The position numbers and the translations under genes are program-made. A model generated the notes under the pieces. That model had not been told where the DNA came from. It did not search any database and worked only from the letters and a program-made list of their open reading frames with translations. Shown here piece by piece: positions 1 through 5,996 of a stretch of DNA of 13,273 nt. The stretch is from Anaerolineae bacterium (GTDB taxonomy: Bacteria; Chloroflexota; Anaerolineae; B4-G1; SLSP01). Location of the stretch: assembly GCA_021159805.1 (NCBI GenBank), contig JAGHDT010000371.1:1-13273 (forward strand). The letters are read 5' to 3'. How positions within the stretch are numbered: the first letter of the stretch is position 1; every line of letters begins with the position of its first letter.

Positions 1-806
1 CCCATCAACAGCGCGCCGGCAATAAGGAACGCCGGCGCTGCCGAAGCCCAGGTAGGCGTCAACTGGGCCACGCCCGCCCCCAACACACCCGCCAGGCCGG
101 CGACCAACGAGATCCGTGCGACCGGCGCCAGATGCGTCCGGGCGCCCCCGCCAAAGCCACGCGCGGTCATCGCCTCAGCCAGCTGCAGCGCACGCTCCAG
201 CCCACCGACGAGTACCGGAAGGAAGAGCGGCAGCCAATCACGCCAGCCGTGCATCTTGTATCCCCGAATCGCCTGGGCCTCGCGCACCTGGCGGAACTGG
301 CGTAGCGTGTTGGGCACAAAGGTCACGGCGATGGCCGACACAATCGCCACCGGATAGAAGGCCCGCGGGATGTACGCGATGAGATCGCGCACCGGAAGCG
401 CCAGGTTCAGCACGGCGAAGGCCGTGAAGAGCGTGACCAGGACGAGGCCGCTGATGGCCCCATAGAGCAGGGCTTCAGCAGTGAGGGCGCCGCCAATCAA
501 GGGAATCGCAGCTGGCAGCCGGAAGAAGACCGTCTCCCCCACGTGGCTGGTCAACAAGTTGAACACAGCGCCGGCAGGAACAGCAAAGAGTGCGAAGCGC
601 AGCGGGGAGAGGGGCAATCCGCGATCTGATGGCGCACCATCGTACCCGCTGCTGTCAGCGGCGGCACGCTGGGAAGCACGCTCCACATCCATCACCAGGA
701 TGAAAATCACAAACAGCACTACGAGATAGAGGGGATTTCGAGTAAGCAGCGTGACCAGCGATGCAGTGCCGAGCCACGCGAACCAGGCGAGAGGATGCAC
801 AGGCAC
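1..806 (-). CDS. ecfT: ECF transporter transmembrane subunit EcfT (3' end cut by window edge)
   Basis: EcfT is the membrane coupling subunit of energy-coupling-factor importers. It transmits ATP hydrolysis by EcfA ATPases to the substrate-binding S component. Reading the minus strand from GTG at 804-806 gives 268 open codons with no stop before the edge. Several hydrophobic segments are visible (around residues 8-38, 75-95, 110-165). The two hallmark ARG-type coupling motifs are present: EAQAIRG at about 176-182 and EAMTARG at about 211-217. The family is usually about 260-270 residues, so little is missing. The GTG directly follows the TGA of the upstream gene (807-809) in the same frame, which implies translational coupling; no strong ribosome site is visible. 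It is the third gene of a riboswitch-controlled operon, so the likely cargo is cobalamin or another corrinoid (inference). The S component and ATPases are not in the window. Confidence 0.9.
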   Translation of the reverse strand, partial: MPVHPLAWFAWLGTASLVTLLTRNPLYLVVLFVIFILVMDVERASQRAAADSSGYDGAPSDRGLPLSPLRFALFAVPAGAVFNLLTSHVGETVFFRLPAAIPLIGGALTAEALLYGAISGLVLVTLFTAFAVLNLALPVRDLIAYIPRAFYPVAIVSAIAVTFVPNTLRQFRQVREAQAIRGYKMHGWRDWLPLFLPVLVGGLERALQLAEAMTARGFGGGARTHLAPVARISLVAGLAGVLGAGVAQLTPTWASAAPAFLIAGALLM

Positions 807-1790
807 TCACTTGGCCCCGGAGCGCCGGCCGCCGGGGCGTCGGGAGAGCAAAGCAAATACCCCCCCCACGATACTGAGCACGACAACAAAAGCCACGATC
901 TGGCCCAGTCGCCCCTGGACGAGGTCTGGCCTGAGCGTAGTCGAAGGGCCGTCGGACGCCGCCGGCGCAGACTCTTCGTTCACAACCAACCCGTCGCCCG
1001 ACGATGCCTGGACCTCCGGGGCCGGCGAGGGCGTCGCCGTGGGAGGCGCAGTAGCAGTTGGGGCAGGGGTGGACGTCTTCACCACGACAATAGCGGTTGC
1101 CGGTGGCGTGGGAGATGACGTTGCTGTCGCCATCGCATCTGCCCCCCCGGGCGGCATCTCGGTCGGCGCCGGCGGCGGGGTCTCAGCCGAGGCCGCCGGG
1201 TCCGTCCCGGCTGGCTCCGGTGGAACCGTAGGCACAGGAGTTTCCTGAGCCGGCGGTGACACGGCAGTGGGCTCTACCCGGCCAGGCGAGGCCTGGCCAC
1301 AGATCGCATCGAACGTCAAGCCAGGCGGAAGCGTCGAGGACTCCCCCCACAGCCACGCATCCACATCGCCGTCGGTGATCTGCCGTGACGCGGCCCCAAC
1401 ATTGGCATAGGTCCACGAGCCATCGGCGTTGCCGTAATAGTAGTTCCAGTAGACGCACGGGGTGCCGTGGCATTCACAGAAACAATCCGTGCTTGGGCAC
1501 CCTTCGCCGTTGAGAGAGCAGATCGTCAACCCCAAGGGGCCAGCCTCCACGACGAGGGACATCCCAGACCGGGAGAGCAGATTGGCCCCCGAGATCTGAG
1601 GTTCGGAAAACGCCACACAGCGCGTGATCACCCGCCCGTCGCCGTGGACAACCACCAGACCGGCCTGATTGCCGATCGCTTGCGCCCGCCCCGGCTCAGG
1701 CGATATCGCCGATATCAAGGGAAGAAGCAGCAGGGGCAAGGCAAGCCTTGTCCCCTGCATCATCCATCTCTTGAACAGACCCAGCATCAT
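807..1790 (-). CDS. Secreted, membrane-anchored Cys-rich protein, possible transcobalamin beta-domain-like (DUF4430-like) corrinoid-binding partner
   Basis: Predicted 327-residue surface protein. It has a signal peptide (basic KRW, then a Leu-rich core around residues 16-29, likely cleaved after AQA at 36-38). A compact domain spans about 43-165, followed by a long Pro/Thr/Ala-rich linker (about 170-280), a transmembrane helix (about 295-315) and a basic tail. The domain has eight cysteines (58, 91, 98, 103, 105, 107, 112, 164), suggesting disulfides. It also has the pattern YWNYYY, GSWTY, GAA and DGDVDAWLWG. That W-Y and GDxV-W pattern resembles DUF4430, the small C-terminal domain of transcobalamin, and also the streptomycete SCO2322-type proteins found beside ECF transporters; both are resemblances from memory, not computed. 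ATG at 1788-1790 is chosen because it gives a normal signal peptide; GTG at 1824-1826 is possible. It lies between the barrel protein and ecfT, supporting a role in substrate capture at the cell surface. Confidence 0.75.
   Translation of the reverse strand: MMLGLFKRWMMQGTRLALPLLLLPLISAISPEPGRAQAIGNQAGLVVVHGDGRVITRCVAFSEPQISGANLLSRSGMSLVVEAGPLGLTICSLNGEGCPSTDCFCECHGTPCVYWNYYYGNADGSWTYANVGAASRQITDGDVDAWLWGESSTLPPGLTFDAICGQASPGRVEPTAVSPPAQETPVPTVPPEPAGTDPAASAETPPPAPTEMPPGGADAMATATSSPTPPATAIVVVKTSTPAPTATAPPTATPSPAPEVQASSGDGLVVNEESAPAASDGPSTTLRPDLVQGRLGQIVAFVVVLSIVGGVFALLSRRPGGRRSGAK
930..947. repeat. Copy of a short dispersed repeat (CTGAGCGTAGTCGAAGG type) inside a coding linker
   Basis: Within the linker of the Cys-rich protein, the plus strand reads CCTGAGCGTAGTCGAAGG, flanked on each side to give GGCC ends. 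On the coding strand it encodes PSTTLR just before the transmembrane anchor. From memory, CTGAGCGTAGTCGAAGG and its relatives recur many times in some bacterial genomes, including Chloroflexota, and leave this peptide when they fall in genes. Only one copy is visible in this window, so repeat status rests on prior knowledge. Confidence 0.45.
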
Positions 1791-1853
1791 ATCAGAGCCA
1801 ACTCTCGCGCCCCAACCTCTGCGCACTGGCCCAGAGCCACAACAACGACGGCA

Positions 1854-2963
1854 TTACTTGCGACGCAGCAGCGCGCTGACTCCCGCCAAAACGAGAATGG
1901 TCCCCATCACGACCTCCGTAACGACAGCCCCGTGCGCCCCTGACGACGGCAGAAGCGGGGGGAACATCGTGACATCCGTCGTGACGCCTGTCACTTGAGG
2001 TGCATTGGCAGCCCCCACCTTCGGCAGCGCAGTGAAGGTCATACCTTCCGCTGCCTGCACAGCCTGCGCAGTGGCCAGCATATTGGCAAAGGGCACCGCC
2101 GCCTGCCAGTAGAAGGCGCCGGACTCAGCGTCCCACAAGGCCAGCAGCGCGCCCAGAGGATCGGTCCCGCTCGCCGCCCAGTTGCCCAGCGGCTCATCCA
2201 GAGCTGCCAGCGCCTGCAGCACTACCGCGGTTGAGTTCGCGTCCGAATCGGTCCCCCAAGCTGACGGCTTCTGGTAGGGGAAACCACCATCTTCGTTCTG
2301 CATCCGGCGCAGATAGGGCAAGGCCCCCGCCGCTGCGTCCCGCTCACCGACTGCCACCAGGGCCTCCATCACCAAAGCTGTTGTATTTGTGTCCGCCGTT
2401 GCCGGCGCGGTGTCGCCAAACAGAGACCACGCCCCGTCCTCGGTGAACGTCGACGTCATAGCCGTCACCGCCGAGGGCGGCACAGGAACCCCCGCGTTGT
2501 GCAGTGAGAGCACTGCATAGGCGTGTTTGAAGAGCGTGTCACCGAACCGCCCGGTATCAGGCGACTGCTGCGCGATCAGCTGGGCGATAAGATCCTTTCC
2601 AGCCAGATCCCGCGGGTCCTGTCCTGTCGCGACCGCCACCAATATGGCCTTGCTCAGGTTGCCGGTATCCTCGACCGTCCCCCCGGCAATCTGTGAGGCC
2701 ACATAGTCGAGCGGGGAATTACCCTCGGCCGAGACCCACGTGCTCACGTCCTGACCGGCAGCGACCCCCGCGAGGATCACCTCAGCCGTTGAGCCGAAGT
2801 CAGATCCCTCCGCAAAACCACTGGAGAAGCCACCATCCGGCTCTTGCGCCTGACGCAGCCACGCGATAGCGGCGTCCGACTGTGAGGTCTCAGCAGCGAG
2901 TGATGGCAAAGCAGTGACCAAAGCCACGATTACCAGAACAAAAAGAAGAGCGCTTTTCTTCAT
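1854..2963 (-). CDS. Secreted prenyltransferase/squalene-cyclase-repeat protein, transcobalamin alpha-domain-like, C-terminally anchored
   Basis: Predicted 369-residue exported protein, first gene under the cobalamin riboswitch. It starts with a classic signal peptide (MKK then a hydrophobic core to LAA at about 24). Alpha/alpha-barrel repeats follow with the typical D-G-[GA] signatures: PDGGF at about 42-46, EDGAW at 175-179, EDGGF at 224-228, each followed by an [ST]TA-type helix (STA 58-60, TTA 194-196, STA 245-247). This repeat class includes prenyltransferases, squalene cyclases and the cobalamin-binding barrel of transcobalamin/intrinsic factor. With a B12 riboswitch upstream and EcfT downstream, extracellular corrinoid binding is more likely than enzymatic activity (inference). 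The C-terminus has LPSSG (338-342), a hydrophobic helix and RRK. ATG at 2961-2963 is chosen for its strong GGAGGAGG site (about 2971-2978) and signal peptide. The frame stays open upstream through the terminator. Confidence 0.85.
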   Translation of the reverse strand: MKKSALLFVLVIVALVTALPSLAAETSQSDAAIAWLRQAQEPDGGFSSGFAEGSDFGSTAEVILAGVAAGQDVSTWVSAEGNSPLDYVASQIAGGTVEDTGNLSKAILVAVATGQDPRDLAGKDLIAQLIAQQSPDTGRFGDTLFKHAYAVLSLHNAGVPVPPSAVTAMTSTFTEDGAWSLFGDTAPATADTNTTALVMEALVAVGERDAAAGALPYLRRMQNEDGGFPYQKPSAWGTDSDANSTAVVLQALAALDEPLGNWAASGTDPLGALLALWDAESGAFYWQAAVPFANMLATAQAVQAAEGMTFTALPKVGAANAPQVTGVTTDVTMFPPLLPSSGAHGAVVTEVVMGTILVLAGVSALLRRK

Positions 2964-2970
2964 ACCTAAC

Positions 2971-2978
2971 CTCCTCCG
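2971..2978 (-). promoter_or_regulatory. Ribosome binding site of the barrel-protein gene
   Basis: The transcript reads GGAGGAGG, then 7 nt, then AUG (2961-2963). It lies just after the U-tract of the terminator, so it is transcribed only on read-through. It settles the start codon over the upstream in-frame TTG (3045-3047) and ATG (3039-3041). Confidence 0.8.
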
Positions 2979-2991
2979 GAATCCACACAAG

Positions 2992-3027
2992 AAAAAAGGG
3001 CCTTCCCCAGCAATAGGGAAGGCCCTT
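2992..3027 (-). terminator. Intrinsic terminator, expression platform of the cobalamin riboswitch
   Basis: On the minus strand, AAGGGCCUUCCC (3027-3016) pairs perfectly with GGGAAGGCCCUU (3007-2996) around an 8-nt loop. A run of six U residues (2997-2992) closes the structure. It lies between the aptamer and the ribosome site of the first operon gene, so it should stop transcription when corrinoid is bound. The ligand-dependent switch is inferred from the family; the hairpin itself is seen directly. Confidence 0.9.
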
Positions 3028-3048
3028 TGACAACCTAACATTGTCAAA
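3026..3048 (-). other. Small perfect hairpin touching the terminator stem (candidate part of the switch)
   Basis: The transcript reads UUUGACAA (3048-3041), a 7-nt loop, then UUGUCAAA (3033-3026), a perfect 8-bp stem. Its last two bases (3027-3026) are also the first two of the terminator stem, so the two helices abut and compete slightly. It may stack on the terminator or belong to an alternative fold; function is inferred only from position. Confidence 0.4.
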
Positions 3049-3077
3049 TGCCGCCTCCTCTCCGCGAAGGGCAGTCA

Positions 3078-3200
3078 GCACAATTGAGGCAGAGTGTCGG
3101 GCTTCTCCATCACGAGTAAGATAGAGTTACCGTTGCGGGACAGCGCCGGAGTCTCACCGGACTTCCTCATATTAAGCGCTAGACAGACACCTCAAGCATC
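3078..3200 (-). promoter_or_regulatory. Cobalamin (B12) riboswitch aptamer
   Basis: The minus-strand RNA has the recognised B12 elements in order. UUAAUAUGAGGAAGU leads into the short CCGG hairpin with loop UGAGACU (3160-3146). GCGCUGUCCCGC follows, then GCAACGGUAA (3136-3127) matching the conserved core box, then AAGCCCGACACUCUGCC (3104-3088) matching the 3' conserved strand. UUGAGG at 3195-3190 and CCUCAA at 3089-3084 can close the basal helix. Spacing and order match btuB-type leaders as I remember them. Downstream lies an intrinsic terminator, then the barrel protein, the Cys-rich protein and ecfT. It thus predicts that corrinoid represses this operon and that the transporter carries corrinoids. 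Exact ends are approximate. Confidence 0.93.
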
Positions 3201-3222
3201 TGCACAGACGCACCTCAACATC
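3190..3222 (-). repeat. Imperfect direct repeat in the riboswitch leader
   Basis: The RNA carries UUGAGGUGCGUCUGUG (starting at 3218) and UUGAGGUGUCUGUC (starting at 3195), offset by 23 nt. Both copies of UUGAGG can pair with the single CCUCAA at 3089-3084 that closes the aptamer, so two alternative basal helices are possible. Confidence 0.5.
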
Positions 3223-3249
3223 ATCAGGACTAATCCATCGTCCCAACAC

Positions 3250-3277
3250 AGTATAACACGTGACCATCGGATTTCAA
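3250..3277 (-). promoter_or_regulatory. Sigma70-like promoter of the corrinoid-uptake operon
   Basis: On the minus strand TTGAAA (3277-3272) and TATACT (3255-3250) are separated by 16 bp, close to the sigma70 consensus. Transcription would start near 3243, about 45 nt before the aptamer, giving a leader of about 280 nt. Confidence 0.65.
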
Positions 3278-3330
3278 GCCCGCGCCATCGCCCCTCTCCC
3301 TCGATCGAGGGTTACTACTCAGGCCCCCCC

Positions 3331-3378
3331 AACCTGCCAACCTGCAACCTGTAACTTGCAGCCTGAAACCTGCAACCT
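3331..3378. repeat. Heptanucleotide tandem repeat, unit AACCTGC
   Basis: Nearly seven copies of a 7-bp unit run head to tail on the plus strand. Units begin at 3331, 3339, 3346, 3353, 3360, 3367 and 3374 (AACCTGC, AACCTGC, AACCTGT, AACTTGC, AGCCTGA, AACCTGC, AACCT), with one extra C after the first. It lies between the promoter of the riboswitch operon and the promoter region of the plus-strand dehydrogenase. It resembles short tandemly repeated heptamers known from cyanobacterial and other genomes. Confidence 0.75.
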
Positions 3379-3396
3379 CCCCTTTTCCGCCCACGT

Positions 3397-3424
3397 TTGC
3401 GAACACTTGACATCATGCTATGCT
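3397..3424 (+). promoter_or_regulatory. Candidate promoter of the TDH-like gene
   Basis: TTGCGA (3397-3402), 16 bp, then TATGCT (3419-3424) is a plausible -35/-10 pair. A consensus TTGACA at 3407-3412 is also present but has no good -10 box at 16-18 bp. Either way the promoter overlaps the palindrome at 3412-3432. Confidence 0.35.
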
Positions 3425-3432
3425 AGCATGAT
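3412..3432. promoter_or_regulatory. Perfect 21-bp palindrome, candidate operator
   Basis: ATCATGCTA (3412-3420) and TAGCATGAT (3424-3432) form a perfect 9-bp inverted repeat around TGC. It abuts a TTGACA box and lies 28 bp upstream of the dehydrogenase start, where a dimeric repressor would block transcription. The regulator is unknown and no regulator gene is in the window. Confidence 0.55.
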
Positions 3433-3460
3433 CAAAATCGTCATCTACGAAGGAGGCCCT

Positions 3461-4540
3461 ATGCGTGCGAAAGTCTCTATGATCACCGGTGCTGCCGGTG
3501 AAGTTGGGCAGGCCCTCATCCAGCGTCTCGCTGAAACGGAAGCCTATGCAGAACCCGGAGATGGCAGACAGCCCTTTGGGGATGACGAGCACTATATCCT
3601 GACATTGGATCTGAAGCCGCTGCCCCCCGAAATCGCTAGGCACGTCATCCAGGTAGAGGGCAGCATCCTCGACACGGCATTATTGGATCGGCTTGTCAGC
3701 GAGTACGAAATCGAGGAGATCTACCATCTGGCCGCACTGCTCTCCACGCGCGCCGAGTTCTCCCCGGATGCGGCCCATCGCGTCAACGTGGAGGGGACAA
3801 TGGGCCTGCTACACCTCGCAGCCCAGCAGTCCGAATGGCGCGGCGAATCCGTGCGCTTCATCTTCCCAAGCTCCATTGCCGTCTTCGGCCTTCCCGATCT
3901 CCAGACGAAAGAGAGCTATGCCCGCGTGCGTGAATGGGAGTGGAACTACCCCACCACGATGTACGGCTGCAACAAGCTCTATTGTGAGATGCTCGGGAAC
4001 TACTTCAGCCGCCACTACCGCCAGCTCGCAGCGGATCAGCCCACCAGCCTCGACTTCCGCTCCGTTCGTTTCCCGGGCCTGGTCAGCGCCTATACCGTGC
4101 CCAGCGGCGGCAGCAGCGACTACGGGCCCGAGATGCTTCACGCCGCAGCCAAGGGTGTCCCATACAGCTGCTTCGTGCGCGAGGACGTGAGAATACCCTT
4201 CATGGCCATGCCCGACGCTGTGAAAGCACTCATAGACCTGGCCCACGCCCCTCGCCAGCGCCTCAACCGCCCTGTCTACAACGTCACCAGCTTCAGCCTC
4301 TCAGCAGCACAATTCAGGGAGCAGGTGCTCTGTCACTTCCCCGATGCACAGATCTCCTTCAGCCCGGACCTCAAACGCCAGAAGATTGTGGACACGTGGC
4401 CGTCGGACCTGGACGACAGTGCTGCACAACGAGATTGGGGATGGAAGCCGGAGTACAACGTCGAGCGGGCCTTTGCCGAGTATCTCGTACCCAACATCCG
4501 CGAACGCTACCAGGGAAACACCGCCGGCCACGCCGACTAG
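3461..4540 (+). CDS. NAD-dependent epimerase/dehydratase family protein, L-threonine 3-dehydrogenase-like (SDR type)
   Basis: A 359-residue extended short-chain dehydrogenase/reductase, the only plus-strand gene. The nucleotide-binding motif is TGAAGEVG (9-16), with an acidic residue at the end of beta-2 (TLD, 48-50) that favours NAD. The catalytic elements are PSS (136-138) and YGCNK (168-172), the YxxxK pair. Downstream blocks such as RFPGLVSA (203-210), PSGGSSDYGPEM (214-225) and VREDVRIPFM (239-248) resemble SDR-type threonine dehydrogenases, which oxidise L-threonine to 2-amino-3-ketobutyrate. That substrate is a suggestion; a sugar-nucleotide epimerase cannot be excluded. ATG at 3461 is chosen for AGGAGG at 3451-3456 and because the Rossmann motif then begins at residue 9. 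Longer in-frame starts (3260, 3428) would add a tail encoded by repeat and promoter DNA. It is transcribed alone, likely under the palindrome at 3412-3432. Confidence 0.85.
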   Translation: MRAKVSMITGAAGEVGQALIQRLAETEAYAEPGDGRQPFGDDEHYILTLDLKPLPPEIARHVIQVEGSILDTALLDRLVSEYEIEEIYHLAALLSTRAEFSPDAAHRVNVEGTMGLLHLAAQQSEWRGESVRFIFPSSIAVFGLPDLQTKESYARVREWEWNYPTTMYGCNKLYCEMLGNYFSRHYRQLAADQPTSLDFRSVRFPGLVSAYTVPSGGSSDYGPEMLHAAAKGVPYSCFVREDVRIPFMAMPDAVKALIDLAHAPRQRLNRPVYNVTSFSLSAAQFREQVLCHFPDAQISFSPDLKRQKIVDTWPSDLDDSAAQRDWGWKPEYNVERAFAEYLVPNIRERYQGNTAGHAD

Positions 4541-4560
4541 ACACCGTACCCCTCTCTCCG

Positions 4561-4600
4561 CTGGGGCCGGTGTCAGCCCCAACTGCGTTGGGGGCCCGTG
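4561..4600. terminator. Stem-loop between convergent genes, weak terminator candidate
   Basis: CCCCAAC (4577-4583) and GTTGGGG (4587-4593) form a perfect 7-bp stem with a 3-nt loop, between the plus-strand dehydrogenase stop (4540) and the minus-strand glycosylase stop (4666). No T-run follows on either strand, so it is at best an imperfect or bidirectional terminator. Confidence 0.3.
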
Positions 4601-4665
4601 CCCCTCTGCTGAGAGTCCAACACAAAGACGGGCGCGGTGATCTGTGCCGTCAGCATCGCACACGC

Positions 4666-5277
4666 CTAAAAGAGCGAAAGCTGTTCCGCCTCTGGCGGAG
4701 GATTGTAGACCTCGGGCTCCAACCTGCCGTCCACAAGATCCCTCAGGCGCTCAAAGTCGGCCTCCAGCACACCTCGCAGACTCGGCTGGTGAAGCGCAGC
4801 GGCAGGATGATACATCGGGAAGTAAGTCTGGTCACCGACCTTTCGCGGCCGTCCGTGAACCACGGAAACCTTTTCATCAGGAAAGGCTCTGGCCATGGAG
4901 TACCGGCCCAACGTCACGATCACCCGCGGCTTGATGACCTCAATTTGTCGATCCAAGTACTCTTTGCATGCTTCCACCTCCGCCAGCTGCGGATCGCGGT
5001 TACCCGGGGGGCGGCACTTGATGACATTCGTGATGAACACGCGCCGGCGGTCAATCCCGACTTGCTCAAGAAGCTCGCTCAGAAAACGCCCGGCGGCCCC
5101 GACGAAGGGAAGTCCCTGCTGATCTTCGTGAAAACCTGGAGCCTCACCGATAAACATAATCAACGCATCCACCGGGCCGGCACCGGGCACCGACTTTGTG
5201 CGCCCCACGTGCAGCGGGCACCGCGTACACTGACGTATCTGCCCGTGAATCTCCTCTAGAGCCTTCGCTCGATCCAT
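4666..5277 (-). CDS. Family 4 uracil-DNA glycosylase (4Fe-4S type)
   Basis: Removes uracil from DNA produced by cytosine deamination, starting base excision repair. The 203-residue protein has the family-4 layout: cluster cysteines C17 and C20 (QCTRCPL), motif GEAPG (44-48) followed by GLPFVGAAG (55-63), then TNVIKCRPPGNRDP with C88, the fourth cysteine C104, and the C-terminal HPAA motif. Four cysteines in this spacing ligate the iron-sulfur cluster in known thermophile enzymes. ATG at 5275-5277 is chosen for its AGGGGG ribosome site about 8 nt upstream; an in-frame TTG at 5296-5298 would add seven residues. It follows rimI after 57 bp on the same strand and is probably the last gene of the t6A/repair run. 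It converges with the TDH-like gene. Confidence 0.93.
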   Translation of the reverse strand: MDRAKALEEIHGQIRQCTRCPLHVGRTKSVPGAGPVDALIMFIGEAPGFHEDQQGLPFVGAAGRFLSELLEQVGIDRRRVFITNVIKCRPPGNRDPQLAEVEACKEYLDRQIEVIKPRVIVTLGRYSMARAFPDEKVSVVHGRPRKVGDQTYFPMYHPAAALHQPSLRGVLEADFERLRDLVDGRLEPEVYNPPPEAEQLSLF

Positions 5278-5334
5278 CCCTGAGTTCCCCCTATTCAAGA
5301 TAACACGCGGACAGCCAACAACAACAACAGGAGA

Positions 5335-5919
5335 TCACGGCGTTGCACTCTTGTCGATCTCCAGCTCTTCCAGGAGCGCACTGAGCTGTGTCGCTATCCG
5401 TTGATGGGTGCCGGGATCCGCCCTCACCTGTACCTGCATGTAGAGAGCGTCCTCGCCATTGGCGTAGTACCGCTGCAAACGTGAACGTGCCTCAAAATCG
5501 TACTTCGCATACAGTGCCTGAGCGACGTGGTTGGAGACGCGGACCTCCAGCCCCACAACGTGGGCACCATCTCGTATGGCCTGATCTACGGAGGTCAACA
5601 ACAACACCTCGCCGAGCCGCTCCCCGCGCCATTCACTGCGCACCGCCAACGTGCTGATGTGGCCTCTCGTACCCTCAACTCTCACCCCCACAAATCCCAA
5701 CAGCCGGGCCGAACGCCCTCGGCGATGACCGTACCAGGCGCGGGTCCGCGCGGGATCCAACAACTCAAGGACATAGTAGTGAGCGCTGGGATTGAAGTAG
5801 ATCTCCTGCACATACGCAGATTCAGGCCAGGGATCATCGAAGACCTGGCGATCCAGAGAGACTACGGAGGGAATATCCTTCCCTTCCATCAAACGAATGC
5901 GGAAGGCGCTATCACTCAT
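5335..5919 (-). CDS. rimI: GNAT N-acetyltransferase, RimI-like
   Basis: A 194-residue GNAT acetyltransferase. RimI acetylates the N-terminal alanine of ribosomal protein S18, and relatives may have other targets. Visible family features are the N-terminal RLMEGKDIPSVVSLD strand-helix, ISTLAV (88-93) before the acetyl-CoA loop at RGERLG (98-103, with R replacing the usual third-position G), LEVRVSN (124-130), and LYAKYDFEARSRLQRYY (136-152), the classic RimI C-terminal signature. The tail beyond about 168 is longer than in E. coli RimI. ATG at 5917-5919 has GGAAGG about 7 nt upstream. It sits 77 bp after tsaB, the frequent tsaE-tsaB-rimI arrangement, which supports RimI over a generic GNAT. 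Confidence 0.85.
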   Translation of the reverse strand: MSDSAFRIRLMEGKDIPSVVSLDRQVFDDPWPESAYVQEIYFNPSAHYYVLELLDPARTRAWYGHRRGRSARLLGFVGVRVEGTRGHISTLAVRSEWRGERLGEVLLLTSVDQAIRDGAHVVGLEVRVSNHVAQALYAKYDFEARSRLQRYYANGEDALYMQVQVRADPGTHQRIATQLSALLEELEIDKSATP

Positions 5920-5956
5920 CCAGCTGCCTTCCCAACAAACTGGGGTTTGACAGACG

Positions 5957-5971
5957 AGAAACCGGGTTTCT
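5957..5971. repeat. Short perfect palindrome between tsaB and rimI
   Basis: AGAAACC (5957-5963), G, then GGTTTCT (5965-5971) is a perfect 7-bp inverted repeat in the 77-bp tsaB-rimI gap. No T-run follows in the direction of transcription, so it is not a convincing terminator. It may be a small dispersed palindrome or RNA-stability element. Confidence 0.35.
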
Positions 5972-5996
5972 TCTCCCGGTCCTTCGACGCGCTACC

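Noticed and set aside
751..1248. Plus-strand open frame rich in Gly/Ala/Val
   Set aside because: It is the antisense reading of the Pro/Thr-rich linker of the Cys-rich protein. Repetitive GC-rich linker codons leave open frames on the other strand.
3331..3378. CRISPR-like array
   Set aside because: Units are only 7 bp, directly abutting, with no spacers and no cas genes.
3260..3460. Longer N-terminus for the TDH-like protein
   Set aside because: The extension would translate the heptamer repeat and promoter palindrome; a good ribosome site and the Rossmann motif support the start at 3461.
4396..5259. Plus-strand open frame of 287 codons
   Set aside because: It lies antisense to the clearly recognisable uracil-DNA glycosylase and the end of the TDH-like gene, has no domain-like sequence, and is a GC-rich shadow frame.
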